DNA of 64,000 bases from Neoarius graeffei (lineage: Eukaryota > Chordata > Actinopteri > Siluriformes > Ariidae). Under the pieces are notes generated by a model that did not search any database, had not been told where the DNA came from, and saw nothing but the letters and a program-made list of their open reading frames with translations. The translations under genes were made by a program, and so were the position numbers. How positions within the stretch are numbered: the stretch's first letter is position 1; each line of letters opens with the position of its first letter. Location: NCBI RefSeq assembly GCF_027579695.1, contig NC_083569.1:75860649-75924648 (forward strand), given 5' to 3'. Positions 9,625 to 20,494 of the stretch are shown one piece after another.

Positions 9625-10920
9625 TCAATTCACAAGATCCTCTTCTTCCGCTTCTGGCTCATCCATGAGACTCAAGGCTTGAAACCTGTTCCTCAGTTGT
9701 AGTACAAAGGCACTCTTAATCCTGGGATCTTGCGGTCCACTGATGTCATATCTGGGGTTGAACTGCTTCTTGGGCCCTGCTGCCCTTAGCTTCAGTCTCA
9801 CGTGTACTGTCACCAAATGATGGTCGTTGCCCACGTCAGCTCCTCTTCTCACTTTGACGTCAAGCAGAGAGCGATGCCACATGCTGTTCACCATGAGGTG
9901 GTCAATCTGGTTCTGATCCTGTCCATTCAGAGAAGTCCAAGTGAGTTTGTGGATGTTGCGGTGCAGGAATATCGTTCCTACGATGCTCATGTTGTTGAAC
10001 ACACACCACTCTGTCAGCCTCTCCCCATTGTTATTCTGTACTCCGCACCCTTCCTTTCCCATCACTCTCTCATAGTTTACATTTTCAGAGCCAACCTTAG
10101 CATTCAGATCGCCCATCACTAGCAGTACGTCCCGACGGTGGGCGCCCTCAAAGGTTGCTTGAAGCTGCTCATAGAAGGCTTCTTTGTCCATGTTATCACT
10201 GTCATTGGTAGGTGCGTAGCACTGTATGATGGTCATATTAGTCTGCCTGCCCTTCAAACGTGCTAGAATGATCCTGCTGTCTACTGGTTTCCACTCCATC
10301 AAGTACTTCTCCATCCCCTTCTTCAACATGATCGCGACCTCCTCATAATGCATATCATCTTCTCTCCCTGAGTAGAGAATCGTCTCTCCTGTACCGGTCT
10401 TCATTCTCCCAGATCTTTTCCATCTACTCTCGCTTACACCCAAGATGTCCAGCTTGTAACACTTCATTTCAGCAATAACTTGTGCCATCTTGCCTTGCTT
10501 ATACATTGTTCTTACATTCCAAAAGCCAATCAGTGTAGTTGTTTTGACACTGACAGCTCCCATAATCATGGCAGTGGCTTCCTCCTGGCTTTGACCACTG
10601 CCAGTCATGCAAATCCTCCTGTTGGCAGAGTTTCTGGTGGCTTCACAGTCAGCATTCATTCTTGTCCTTAGCGAGGATTCTGAAAGCCTGTCCTGCGCAG
10701 ATGTTGAGTTTCTCGTTACTGTTTCCATAACATAGGTTTTTACATGACAGGGTTGTTGGCCCTGTGCAAAACCCCCAACCTGGAGGACCAGTAGATTGCT
10801 CTTGGGCTGGCCCCTAACCTTTGACCTGTCTGGCATGGGTGTCCCTACCAGGACCTCAAAAGGTCCAGCCAGCATAGCTCTTAGGCTCCTTGGGGCACAC
10901 AAACCTCCCCACCACAACAA
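9625..10920 (-). pseudogene. LINE ORF 5' part: APE-type endonuclease
   Basis: One 431-codon open frame. Motifs in order are FWNVRTMYKQGK, LDILGVSESRW (catalytic E), IIQCYAPTNDSD, VMGDLNAKVGS (GDxNA), the IDHLMVN block and GNDHHLVTV (SDHH-type active site). These define the apurinic/apyrimidinic-like endonuclease that nicks target DNA for target-primed reverse transcription. The first ~150 residues are non-conserved leader. The frame is interrupted after about 9625 before the linker (9132-9482), so the complete polyprotein is not made. A database might mislabel this as craniofacial development protein 2-like, because BovB/RTE sequence is fused into that gene in ruminants. Confidence 0.82.
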
Positions 10921-11019
10921 GGTGGCAATCTAATCGAGGAGGAATCTCACCATATGGCCCGATGAAATAGTGGCTGTAACCTGATAGGCACATTACAATG
11001 ATTGTGTAAAAGATATGAA

Positions 11020-11740
11020 ATTGACATGTCAAGTCAAAGTGCGGGGCGGCACGGTGGTGTAGTGGTTAGCGCTGTCGCCTCACAGCAAGAAGGTCCTGGG
11101 TTCGAGGGCCCTTCTGTGTGGAGTTTGCATGTTCTCCCCGTGTCCGCGTGGGTTTCCTCCGGGTGCTCCGGTTTCCCCCACAGTCCAAAGACATGCAGGT
11201 TAGGTTAACTGGTGACTCTAAATTGACCGTAGGTGTGAATGTGAGTGTGAATGGTTGTCTGTGTCTATGTGTCAGCCCTGTGATGACCTGGCGACTTGTC
11301 CAGGGTGTACCCCGCCTTTCGCCTGTAGTCAGCTGGGATAGGCTCCAGCTTGCCTGCGACCCTGTAGAAGGATAAAGCGGCTTGAGATAATGAGATGAGA
11401 TGAAGTCAAAGTGCCCCCCGCACCAGGATCTGGTCTTCCCAGGCACTCTCCCCTCCCAGTATTACCCAGTCTCTTGAGACACATCAGGTGGTGCCAATCT
11501 CTGTTTCTATAGCCCTCAGCCTCTCGCCTATTACATAACTAGGGTTACAGTGGGGGGCTGGTCCTCTCGTAACCACGAGAGTTTGAATTCCTACTCGCAT
11601 CTGTATTGCAGTGTGCCTGACCAGATGGTAGTAGGTACCATTTTTAAGATGGTCTTTGGTATGATCCGACCGCAAGTAGAACTCGCGATCTCCCGGTCAA
11701 AAGGCAGTCACACTAACCCCTAGGCCAGCCTCACAGTAAC
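11020..11740 (-). mobile_element. SINE-B (second tRNA-derived SINE), interrupted by SINE-A
   Basis: On the minus strand from about 11735 the tRNA-like head reads 'tggcctaggggttagtg' (A-box-like), then 'gatcgcgagttc' (B-box-like). A body of about 300 bp follows, with a tail of the 'gcactttgactt' type. SINE-A at 11043-11402 inserted in that tail, and its TSD 'aagtcaaagtgc' is tail sequence. The exact 3' limit is uncertain. Confidence 0.62.
11043..11402 (+). mobile_element. SINE-A, full length (reference copy)
   Basis: A 360-bp SINE flanked by a perfect 12-bp TSD 'aagtcaaagtgc' (11031-11042 and 11403-11414). The tRNA-like head has a good RNA polymerase III A box TGGTGTAGTGG at 11055-11065 and a B box GGTTCGAGGGC at 11099-11109. 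The body contains 'acatgcaggttagg' and 'cagggtgtaccccgcc' blocks, and the tail is (GATGA)n. It needs a LINE partner for reverse transcription. No LINE in the window ends with the same tail. Confidence 0.93.
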
Positions 11741-11940
11741 AATGATGTGTATAAGGTTCAAATCAAGCTTATATGAGATATTTTACCCTTGTGTACCCCA
11801 ACCACATATTCTACGAATTTATTTAACCCAGAAATATATTGCAGGAAAAATACATGTATTTTTCTTGACTGCCAGCATTCAGTGGGTTAAATGTCGACCT
11901 CAATGTGGAAAACTCAAGACTTATCTTTCATGAGAACAGT

Positions 11941-12524
11941 CCCTGTGAAATCACTCACTCGTTCACTACTCCCTACTCCCTATATAGGGAATTACTATAT
12001 AGAGGACTAGATAGTGAGCTCGTTGGTAAAATGAAAAAAAAAAAAAAGCTTTCGGATACTACTCTGCCACACCGTTATTTACGTCATTACTGTCGCACAA
12101 TTAAAACATGCCAGATCAGTTGGCTGGTGGGTTTTCAAAATAATAAATACATGCATGTATTTTTGTGATAAATCCATATTATACTGAGCGTATTTCCCAC
12201 ATTAATAAATACAAAGTACTTTGTGTCTGCTGCATCTTTCAGTTCCTTTAAATCAAGGCTGAATACTTTCTTCTTTGCTGCTGCCTTTTATAAAATCAAA
12301 TTTGAGGCTTTTGATTTGATTTTTTTCAGTGCGACTGCAATGCATGATGGGATATATTGCTTGGTTAGTGACTATCGGTTGTACACTACTTTTCACAATG
12401 CATTTGAGTGCACTATATAGGGCATAATACTAATTCTCACTATACACTCGGGCAGCACTACAAAATGGTGAACTCACTATATAGTCCACTATATAGTGAG
12501 TAGGGAGTGATTTCAGACACAAGG
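11941..12524. mobile_element. MITE-M copy 1 (non-autonomous DNA element)
   Basis: Termini are 'ccctgtgaaatcactcactc' and, reverse-complemented, 'ccttgtgtctgaaatcactc', with subterminal palindromic CTATATAG motifs. Two further copies lie at 23636-24225 and 54501-57525. The interior carries a fragment resembling a LINE ORF C-terminus (SSFKSRLNTFFFAAAFY). The TSD is not clear, so I leave the superfamily open. There is no transposase. Confidence 0.75.
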
Positions 12525-12705
12525 AAGAGTTTGATGTCAAAGTGAATGCCCAGCTATGTACAATACCAGTCATAAGTTTTGATACCGATGTTTTTACTAT
12601 TTTCTATTTGCTATTTGAGAAAAATACTGAGGGTGTTATCACTATGAACTAAAAATCTAGAATTATGCCATGTCTCAGAAACTTGCTTAAAATTTTTAAA
12701 ATTAT

Positions 12706-12881
12706 GGGGGCGTCATGGCTCGGGTGGATAAGGCGCCATACCATAAACCTGGGTACCTGGGTTCAATTCTGACCCGAGGCCATTTCCTGATCCCTCCCTG
12801 TCTCTCTCTCCTGCTCATTTCCTGTCTCTACACTGTCCTATCCAATAAAGGTGAAAAAAGCCCCCCCCCCCCCCCCCCCCC
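12706..12881 (+). mobile_element. SINE-C (short tRNA-derived SINE) with poly-C end
   Basis: The head 'ggctcgggtggataaggcgc' and the B-box-like 'gggttcaattctgaccc' resemble a tRNA. The body is 'tccctccctgtctctctctc', followed by 'ccaataaaggtgaaaaaagc' and 21 C. The flanking direct repeat is 'aatttttaaaattat' at 12691-12705; the right copy at 12882-12897 has one extra T. The final poly-C is probably an expanded tail. Confidence 0.8.
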
Positions 12882-12897
12882 AATTTTTTAAAATTAT

Positions 12898-13984
12898 TTT
12901 CTATTTTCATTTCTGCACAGTGTCCCGATGAAGTTTTGCACACTCTTGGCATTTTTCTAAATTGCTTCATGCTTTTCTTAAATGTTCTTGACAGGCCGAG
13001 GATCTGCTTCACTTAACATCTGAAAGAAAACTGCTTGTAGGCATACTTCATACTTCATACACAAACACAATTCAAAGTGCTTTACATAACTATAAGCAAA
13101 ATAAAAGAAGGCAAGGAGGAACGATATGAACATAAAATAGGTCTAAAAAGAAGACAGCTAACATTTGGTGCATATCTCAGATCATTAGGCAACTGGTTTT
13201 AGCCTTGGAGCAGCATATAATAGTAGTTTAGAAAACTAATTGTTCAAAGTACAAAATGCATTTTGATTGAGAAAAATATACACGTGCATTAACATTACTA
13301 TTTGCATTTTAATCATAAGCATTTCGATCACCATATTTATCAAAAAGACATTGAAAAAAATGTAATCTAAATGTAATCTCATGTGTATGATTTTTTTTGT
13401 AATTGGCAGCATATACCAACATATACCAAGGTGTCTAGTGTCTTGTCTTGTATATCTACTTGGAAAAAAAAAATTCTTCAGCCTCTTTTTTATACGAAAA
13501 GATGTGAGTGTGCTGTGAGGGAGGAACAGTGTTGCAGCTTTGAGGAACTCTCTTTGGCCTTCCCACCACAGAACCAATTATCAGCCCTGCCAGTCTCTCA
13601 GATGCCACTTCAAAAAGCCGGCATTTCAAGGTAACACTGCAGTGAATGGGGTTACAAGGAGCTGGGATGCTGCACCCAGCAATACTTCTGAAGATGTTTT
13701 TTTTTTTTTTTAATCACATTTCACTTCATGCTGAAAAGCAAGGGAGAAATGAAGAGAGGAAGAATTTAAAAGCTGTCTGTGGGTTTGTGTGAAAAGTGCC
13801 TTTGGTGGCACTTTGTCGTTTAATAAAAGCTGAAATGGTATTCACACTCATTTACACTACTGAATGTAAGCCACACATCAATGAGGTATAAAAAAGCTAT
13901 AGTGTATCATTTAGGCCGATGTATCTCAAAGTTGCAAAAATAACAGGAGGGGGGTTTGCAATTTTCACAACCTCTACAACAAAC

Positions 13985-13996
<12 letters not shown>
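12898..13996. other. No gene recognised; possible LINE 3' UTR scrap near 13066-13110
   Basis: Short frames only. The phrase 'caattcaaagtgctttacat' at about 13069 looks like the complement of a CR1/L2-type LINE 3' end, but there is too little to assign it. A 15-T run lies near 13697. Confidence 0.35.

Positions 13997-14052
<56 letters not shown>
13997..14052. repeat. (TA)n microsatellite
   Basis: Twenty-eight or so uninterrupted AT dinucleotides directly after an A run. The open frames across it (alternating Ile-Tyr) are artefacts of the repeat. Confidence 0.97.
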
Positions 14053-14054
<2 letters not shown>

Positions 14055-14646
14055 AAGTGCAATGCAAAGTTACATTATATTTGATAAAATTGTGGCATGT
14101 GGAAAGGTTTGGGAACCCCACTAAATCAGTACTAAATAGCACTCTCTTTGGTAGCGGAGCTGCACATGTGGAGCAGAGCCCCATGCTTAAGAGAAATACA
14201 TTGACCTGATTTTTGATGGCTTGACCGTACGATATTCATATGAGTACCACCACAGGGAATCCGATCCTAAGTGCAAGGTAACATACCTCATAAACACATG
14301 ACCACCGGCTAATGAAATGTGTGTCTTTATTTCCATAAGATAGCTGGGTTTTTATCCAGTGCCTATTTTTAATTTGTTTTAAAAAAAATAATGTGGGATT
14401 ATTTACTAACACATTTTACAGAAAATATTCAGGACAGTTTCATATAAAAGGCTGGTAGATGGATGTAAGTGCAGGAAGATTTTTATTGAAAGCACACTAG
14501 CAAACAGATCCAAAACATAGACAAAGGCAGAGTTGAAAAACAGGCAGTGGTGGAGTGAGGCACAGAGAGGATATCAGAGGTAATACAATACTCACAGTCC
14601 AAAAAGACAAACAGGCTCAAAACCAGAAAAACGATACATTACTTGA
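14053..14646. other. Probable eroded Tc1-type flank, non-coding
   Basis: The phrase 'gtggcatgtggaaaggtttg' near 14092 is reminiscent of a Tc1-type terminal repeat. It may be the left end of the decayed Tc1 whose transposase lies at 16340-17170. No reliable right partner was found. The remainder has no recognisable gene. Confidence 0.35.
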
Positions 14647-15593
14647 GGCCCTGTCCACACGGCAACGGATTCAGGTGAATCTGATAAAATTGTTTATCGT
14701 TTCGGCCTGGCATCCACACGGCACCGGCGTTTTGGGTGCCCCAAAACGAAATCTTTTGAGAACGGGTTCCAGAGTGAAAAATCTGGCAACGGCGCCGTTT
14801 CGAAGTCATCTGGATGAGTAGAACGGATTTGTTTACGATGACGTCACAACCACATGACTGTCAGTGCTTCACGCCAGGTAGAAGTGTAAAGAACTCGATG
14901 CGAGTTGTCAACAAATCCTATAACTTGGTTCATGAAACGCACTTACAAAATATTTTCACTGTGAATATTTATTGTGTAATGGTGCAAAGTGAGAGAGAGA
15001 GAGAGCGTGAGAGAATAGCCCTTAGGGCAGAGTCTTTAGTCCAAACACTGCGGAAGCAGTACCAAACCGTGCACTGCCCGTGCACTTTCCAAAAACAAAA
15101 ACAATCCCGCCAGCAAAAATAGGAAAAAAAAAGGAGCGATCTCACCTCTTCAGATGTTGGTTTAAGTCTGACAATACATTCCTCAAAAAGGGCATAGAAG
15201 AACAAAGTAATCCATCAACGTGTAGCATTCAATTTATTCCGGACCATTAAAGAATTCTGGAGGATATCAGAATGTTGGCGTACCGACTTCCATCTACCCC
15301 CATTCATTCCTCTTTCCGCATATTTCGTTTTACGCTACTGATTAATAATCAAAACTTTATGTGGCTGATACTACAGAAGAAGGGGTTTATGTGCATGCAT
15401 CTACTTCTTCTATTGTTCTGGTGTCTCCGATGGGACCGTCTTACAGTGCACGTAGAGGTGTGGCATGTGTATTGCATCATTTTCAGCAAGCGTTGCGTTG
15501 CCATATGTACCTGATATTTTACTGATCCGTTGCCCATGTGGACGCGATATTTAAAAAAAAAAATCTCGTTGCCGTTGTCGTGTGGATGTAGCC
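14647..15593. mobile_element. Non-autonomous DNA element (TIR GGCCCTGTCCACACGGCAAC)
   Basis: The left terminus GGCCCTGTCCACACGGCAAC and the reverse complement of the right terminus, GGCTACATCCACACGACAAC, are imperfect inverted repeats of about 22 bp. The 947-bp unit contains a short (GA)n tract and no long frame. No convincing TSD was seen. It looks like an old MITE-type element of unresolved superfamily. Confidence 0.6.
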
Positions 15594-15940
15594 TCAGACT
15601 CCTTATATGATTGTACTCTAATTAGGAACAAGTGCATGCTAATTAATCCGAATGGTGTGCACGCGCTTTGTGGTCTGTGGCTGCACACTCCGAGCTCCAA
15701 CGCACATGGATGTGAAAGATGTAACCAGACAACTGTTTGACATATCAAGTGTGATTATTTGATCGTACTGTAACTATACAGTAATGCTGTAAAGTGAAAG
15801 CGCTGGTTCACTACTGTCCACCAGGCACCCAGCAGAGTCACACCATAATAAATGTTGTGGTGTTGTTTCTGACGCATGGCATGTGGTGTCAAAGAAAGGA
15901 ATAAATTTCTATTCATAACTACAATACGTATCTCATTATT

Positions 15941-16225
15941 AACCCCACCGACAGTAGTCGGAGGGGTTATTATTTTCACCTGCGTCAGTCTGTGTGTGTG
16001 TGTGTGTCTGTCTGTCTGTCTGTGTGTCTGCAAGATATCTCAAGAACCAATGGATCGATTTGGACCAAATTTTGTACGTGTTGCCAATCACCCAGGAAGG
16101 AAACCATTAAATTTTGGAGGTCAAAGGTCAAGGTCATGGCAGAACTTCGAAATTTTCACCCAATGTATTTTAATAGGGAAAAGGCGGGGTTTGCACTCGT
16201 TAGAGTGTCCCTGTCTAGTTGATAT
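15941..16225 (+). repeat. Dispersed repeat with (TG)n/(TC)n core
   Basis: It starts with the palindromic 'ccgacagtagtcgg', has a TG/TCTG simple-repeat core and then 'atctcaagaaccaatggatc'. I recall this arrangement from dispersed repeats in fish and marine invertebrates. Only one copy is present here, so boundaries are approximate and the mechanism is unknown. Confidence 0.4.
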
Positions 16226-16339
16226 CACTGTCACAAGACAATGCAGCAATTTATTGATGTGAAATACACTACACAATTCAATGCTTCATATGTTATAATA
16301 TTATGATTCTATTCAGGTTGATTTTGTGCCCTTGCAAAT

Positions 16340-17170
16340 ATTTTGCTCATACAGTCACCAGGAGCTCCTCTTTAAAGCAGTGCCTCAATATCTATATTAG
16401 TTATCGCAATTTTCACTCTCTTTTCCTTGCATAATGCTCAGAGTTCTGAGAAATTCTTGAATGCACAGCATCTTTGAGATCTACCTACATATTTTCAATG
16501 ATGTGGAAGTCAGGGTACTGTGAGGGCCATTCCCAAAGCTTCAGCTTGCATTTTTTGAAGTAGTTCAACATGGATTTTTTTTTGGGATTATTGTCCTATT
16601 GTAGTTGCCAGTCTCTTTTCAGCTTCAGTTTCTTGACTGATCATGTTATATTTGCTCCTGTTCTTTTTTTCCTCATTTATCTGTGCAATGTTTCCTGTAC
16701 TAGTGGCTACCTCACGAACCCAGAACATAATAGGGTCACCTCCCATGCTTAAAGGTTGGAAATGTGTCCTTTTTCTCCAAACATACCATTGGTGAGCATG
16801 ACCAAGAAGTTCCATTTTACTTCATCAGTCCACAGCATTTGTTTTCAAAATGCCTCTGGGTGATCTAGACATTGTTTTCTATTTTCTGTGTCCTTTTGAT
16901 GACTCTTCCATGCAGATATTTGTGGAAGCTACACTGCAGAGTAGAATGTTACACCACCAGTCCCCTTTCGAATAAACCTTCCTGCATGCCCTTAGGGTCA
17001 TATGAATGTTTTGCCTTGTCTTATTGCCCAGCATGCAAGCAGTTTTATCTGAAAATGTTCTTCTTCTTCTGGATCTTGCATTGATGTCCACAGTTTTCCT
17101 TAACTGCCACTTCTTAATGACATTTTGGACAATGGAAAGTGTGACCTGGAAGTGCTTTCTCTCTCTTTCT
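16340..17170 (-). pseudogene. Heavily decayed Tc1-type transposase
   Basis: Conceptual minus-strand translation across many frameshifts gives a WTDEVKWNF-like block near 16835 (D1 region), an LKLKRDWQLQ-like block followed by DNNPK (D2 region) near 16600, and a WPSQYPDFHIIENM-like block (E region) near 16520. The order and spacing are those of a DD34E Tc1 transposase. No frame longer than about 75 codons survives. It belongs to a different, older family than Tc1-A. Confidence 0.65.
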
Positions 17171-17194
17171 CTCCCTTGGGATCCCTTGTAATCG

Positions 17195-18745
17195 AGTAGG
17201 ATTGTCTAATCGAGTTCACTTATGCACCCGCTGGTGGCTTACAAGCCCTATTCTGGAGGCGCACATTTTGCCGTATATGGAGCAGGTGTTAAGAACAGAC
17301 TGTGGCCGACAAGGGGCACGTTCATCACGCCCCTTGCGGCGCTGGTGCTTTGCTTCCACCTTGTGACGGCGCTCCTGCTCAAAGAGTGCCACGCCCTCCC
17401 TAACCGAGGCTTGCCAACCATCTCTGTCGCGTGCCAGGTCTTCCCAGGCCGGCAGACTGAAGTTACACACTTTGAGATTTGCTTTGAGATTGTCCTTGAA
17501 ATGCTTTCGTTGTCCCCCTTGTGATCTAGTGCCTGATCTCAGCTCCCCATAGAAAATCTGTTTTGGGAGGCGCAAGTCGTCTAGCCTGACTACATGGCCA
17601 GTCCATCGTAGTTGGTTTTTCATTATTAAGGCGTCAATGCTGGTACAGTGCGCTTCATCAAGAATGCTGTTATTGGTCCGTCGATCCTGCCAGGTCACAC
17701 CCAGGATCCGTCGCAGACAGCGCTGATGATATTTTTCGAGGCAGTTGAGGTGTCTCCTATAGGTTGTGTGTGCGTGAAAGCACCCAGAATGGCTTGGAGT
17801 TGACCTTCTGATGTGGCACAAATGCAATTATCATCTGCGTACTGTAGCTCCATGAGTGAGGTTATAGCAGTCTTAGTTCTTGCCTTCAGCCTTCGAAGAT
17901 TAAACAGCCCCCCATCCATTCTATAGACGACCTCTACACTGTCGGGCAGTCTGTCTTGTATTAGGTGGAAAATGGTGGATATGAAGATGGAGAAAAGAGT
18001 AGGTGTGATTATGCAGCCTTGTTTTACGCCAGTTCATACTTCAAAGGCCTCACTGTCACCTCGGCTGCCAAGAACTCTGGCGGACATGCCATCATGAAGG
18101 AGTCTAAGGATAGTGATGAACTTCTCAGGGCAGCCGTATTTAGCCAAAATTTGCCACAGAGCTACTCGATTGACGGAGTCAAATGCCTTTGTCAGATCTA
18201 TAAAGGCCATATAAAGTGGTTGACGCTGCTCCCGACATTTCTCTTGCAACTGCCGGGCAGTGAAGATCATGTCTGTTGTTCCTCTGTAAGGACGGAATCC
18301 ACATTGAGAGTCTGGTAGAAAGCCTTCAGCATGCGGGACTAGATGATTGGCAAGGATTCTGATGATGATCTTTCCAGCAATAGCAAGGAGGGAAATGCCA
18401 CGGTAGTTCCCACAGTCAGATTTATCTCCTCTCTTGAAAATTTTAACTATGTCCGCATCCTGAAGGTCTGATGTTATTTCCTCCATCTGCCAGATAAGAA
18501 GAATGAGTTGGTGAAGACGCAGAGCAAGTTCATCGCCTCCGTGCTTAAAAACCTCTGCAGGTATGCCATCAACACCCGGGGCCTTGCCGTTTTTCATTTG
18601 ACTGATCATTTGATTGGAAGTGCTTTAATGTCTTTTTATAGACATCTTCTGCTTTGTGGGCATCAATTAGAGAGATTTCAGACCCTCAGTCAGCTATTGA
18701 GAGAAGTTCATTGTTGTTGATTATTAATGCATGGTTTGAAGAGTC
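17195..18745 (-). mobile_element. 5'-truncated LINE with RT and C-terminal zinc-finger region
   Basis: On the minus strand, 18609-18034 encodes a continuous RT segment (KNGKAPGVDGIPAEVFKHGG; FIDLTKAFDSVNR; CGFRPYRGTTDMIF). The frame breaks between about 18034 and 17827. It then resumes with YHQRCLRRILGVTWQDRR, LRWTGHVVRL and a final C-x-C...H-x-H-type motif (CSIYGKMCASRIGLVSHQR), ending near 17219. The endonuclease is missing. The overall plan, including the terminal zinc finger, matches the LINE at 39524-45430, so both belong to the same or sister families. It is inactive. Confidence 0.8.
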
Positions 18746-18766
18746 AGAGAATGTATTATGCTCTGA

Positions 18767-18815
<49 letters not shown>
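18767..18815. repeat. (ATT)n microsatellite
   Basis: About sixteen ATT units at the 5' (right) edge of the minus-strand LINE fragment. Confidence 0.95.
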
Positions 18816-18819
<4 letters not shown>

Positions 18820-19061
18820 ACAATTCTAATCCTAATGAGTGTTAATGAGGCGTAGCAGGGCCTAAAGTACAAGTAAGACTTTACAACTAAATGGCTGTCC
18901 AAATTTTTGCACAGGCCACAATTACTATTTTTTTTCTATTCTACTTTCTCACTTGTAAACTACTGTTCAGAGGGTTTACTACTTTTCACAAGGGGAAAAA
19001 AAAATCAACAAAGTGTATAATTTGGCCAGAGGTGCCAATTTTTTTTATACAAATCTAGTTT

Positions 19062-19395
19062 TTATCCCCTGCTGGCCGAAAGGCCTGAAGGGAGATTATG
19101 TCATGGTGATGTCCGTCCATCCGCCCATCTGTCCAGCCTGGGAAGGGTACACACCTTCTGAAATCAACTCCTCTCACAATTTTTGGAGGAATTTCACGAA
19201 ACTTGGCAGAATTCTTTGTTATATGTTGATAATATGCATATTGCAATTTTGTTCAATTCAGTCACATTTTACCAGAGTTCTGGCCCTTCATTACTAAACT
19301 TGTACTTTTGACAATTTCATGAGGGGGGTATTAAGCACTTATAGCATATATATAGTTGCCATTGGGGGATATTGTGCTCTCAGAGCACTCTTGTT
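19062..19395 (+). repeat. Dispersed non-coding repeat ('ggatattgtgctctcagagc' type)
   Basis: It begins 'tttatcccctgctggccgaa', with a small palindrome ggccgaaaggcc, and ends 'gtgctctcagagcactcttg', also a hairpin. I recall this repeat as widespread in aquatic animals. It is a single copy here with no TSD and no coding frame. Confidence 0.45.
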
Positions 19396-19721
19396 TAAAC
19401 TATTAGTATATTTATAAGCCTAAATTGAGTTTTAGTCCTAATCTCAATAAGTTTAATTTGGAAAGTGTACACATTGCCAACATGAATCTAACCGCAAAGT
19501 GCTGGAAATTATATATAAACCATTATGAGTCTACACCGTAATAAGGTCTATTTAAGTTGGGTTCAGAGAGAAATAACATGCTCCCATGGCTCCAATAAAT
19601 ATGTTACATATTTGAATTAATTCATATTTAAATATTGTTCATAAAATAGAGTTGAGTGAAGCAGTGAGGATGAAAAGCAGCATCTGTAAGTGGGATGTGT
19701 TCCCTTTACAGATGAAGTTTA
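19396..19721. other. Unassigned AT-rich stretch
   Basis: No gene, repeat terminus or simple repeat was seen. Confidence 0.4.
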
Positions 19722-19729
19722 CTGGTCAG

Positions 19730-19934
19730 CAGAGGTGGAAAAACTGGATTGACAAAGTAAAAGTCCTGCTTAGGTTTTCCTTCTGCCTGTGCTCTCAACA
19801 CAGGTGATTTCACCAATTAGCTCATCAACCTGGCTTAGGGGATGAGGTAATTAGGATCAGCTGGTTCATTGAATTGGCTGGAGCAAAAATGTGGCAGGGT
19901 TTTTACTTTCTGCACCCGGGTTTTTCCACCTCTG
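19730..19934. mobile_element. Short hAT MITE (TIR CAGAGGTGGAAAAAC)
   Basis: Perfect 15-bp TIRs CAGAGGTGGAAAAAC with an 8-bp TSD 'ctggtcag' (19722-19729 and 19935-19942). At 205 bp and non-coding, it is a typical hAT-derived MITE. Confidence 0.92.
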
Positions 19935-20426
19935 CTGGTCAGTCTACATCCCTGCCCTCAACTATGGTCATGATCTGGTGGGTAGTAACTGAAAGACTAT
20001 GAGGTGCAATGAGGTTCCTCAGTAGGGTTGCTGGGTTTACTCTCTGTGATAGGGCAAAGAGCTTGATAATCCAAGAGAGACTGAGTAGAGCTGCTGGTCC
20101 TCTGAATTGAGAGCCAGTTGAGGTGATTGGGGTCACTAAAGGATGCTGACTGTCAGCTCTCACTAGAGATTTATCAGGCACGTTTCACAGGATGGAAACC
20201 CTGGGGCAAACCCAGGGCTTACTGGAGAGATTATATTTTGGGAATGTCTGGGTATCTGTTAGGAAGAGCTGAATTCTGTGGCTGCAGATAGATAAGTTTG
20301 GGCTGACTTTCACCAGGACAAACAGAAGGCAAATGAATGAATGAATGAATAAATGAAAATGTATTCATTCAATATGCCACTTTTGCACAGCTTTTACAGT
20401 TTTTATATTCAACCATCTCAATTCTT

Positions 20427-20430
<4 letters not shown>

Positions 20431-20493
<63 letters not shown>
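20431..20493. repeat. (AT)n microsatellite, left of Tc1-B
   Basis: About thirty-one AT units that end exactly where Tc1-B starts. With 21991-22040 it probably formed one tract that the transposon split. A short (GAAT)n tract also lies at 20333-20352. Confidence 0.95.

Positions 20494-20494
<1 letters not shown>

Larger units (their letters stand above)
5469..10942 (-). mobile_element. RTE-like non-LTR retrotransposon (minus strand) with 13-bp TSD
   Basis: A nearly full-length LINE. Its 5' end at 10942 carries the motif encoding LWWGGLCAPRSLRAML, and its 3' end at 5469 has a tail reading (TCAC)n on the plus strand. It is bounded by the direct repeat 'aatctcaccatat' at 5456-5468 and 10943-10955. 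Coding order on the minus strand is apurinic-type endonuclease, linker, RT and C-terminal domain. A 2.1-kb hAT at 6524-8643 splits the RT. Net LINE length is about 3.3 kb, as expected for RTE-type elements. Clade placement as RTE-like is from motif recall. Confidence 0.88.

Noticed and set aside
9625..10920. A 431-codon ORF that could be taken for a host gene such as craniofacial development protein 2
   Set aside because: It is a LINE endonuclease inside an element with a 13-bp TSD and an RT downstream. The resemblance arises because RTE-type sequence is fused into that gene in ruminants.
11051..11115. Genuine tRNA gene, based on A and B boxes
   Set aside because: The A and B boxes are part of a 360-bp SINE with TSD and tail. 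No cloverleaf with a proper acceptor stem was found.
13919..14209. ORFs of about 95 codons crossing the TA microsatellite
   Set aside because: The alternating Ile-Tyr tract is a translation of (AT)n. There is no conserved motif.
14647..15593. hAT assignment for the GGCCCTGTCCACACGG element
   Set aside because: TIRs are present, but no 8-bp duplication could be found at either possible boundary, so the superfamily was left open.
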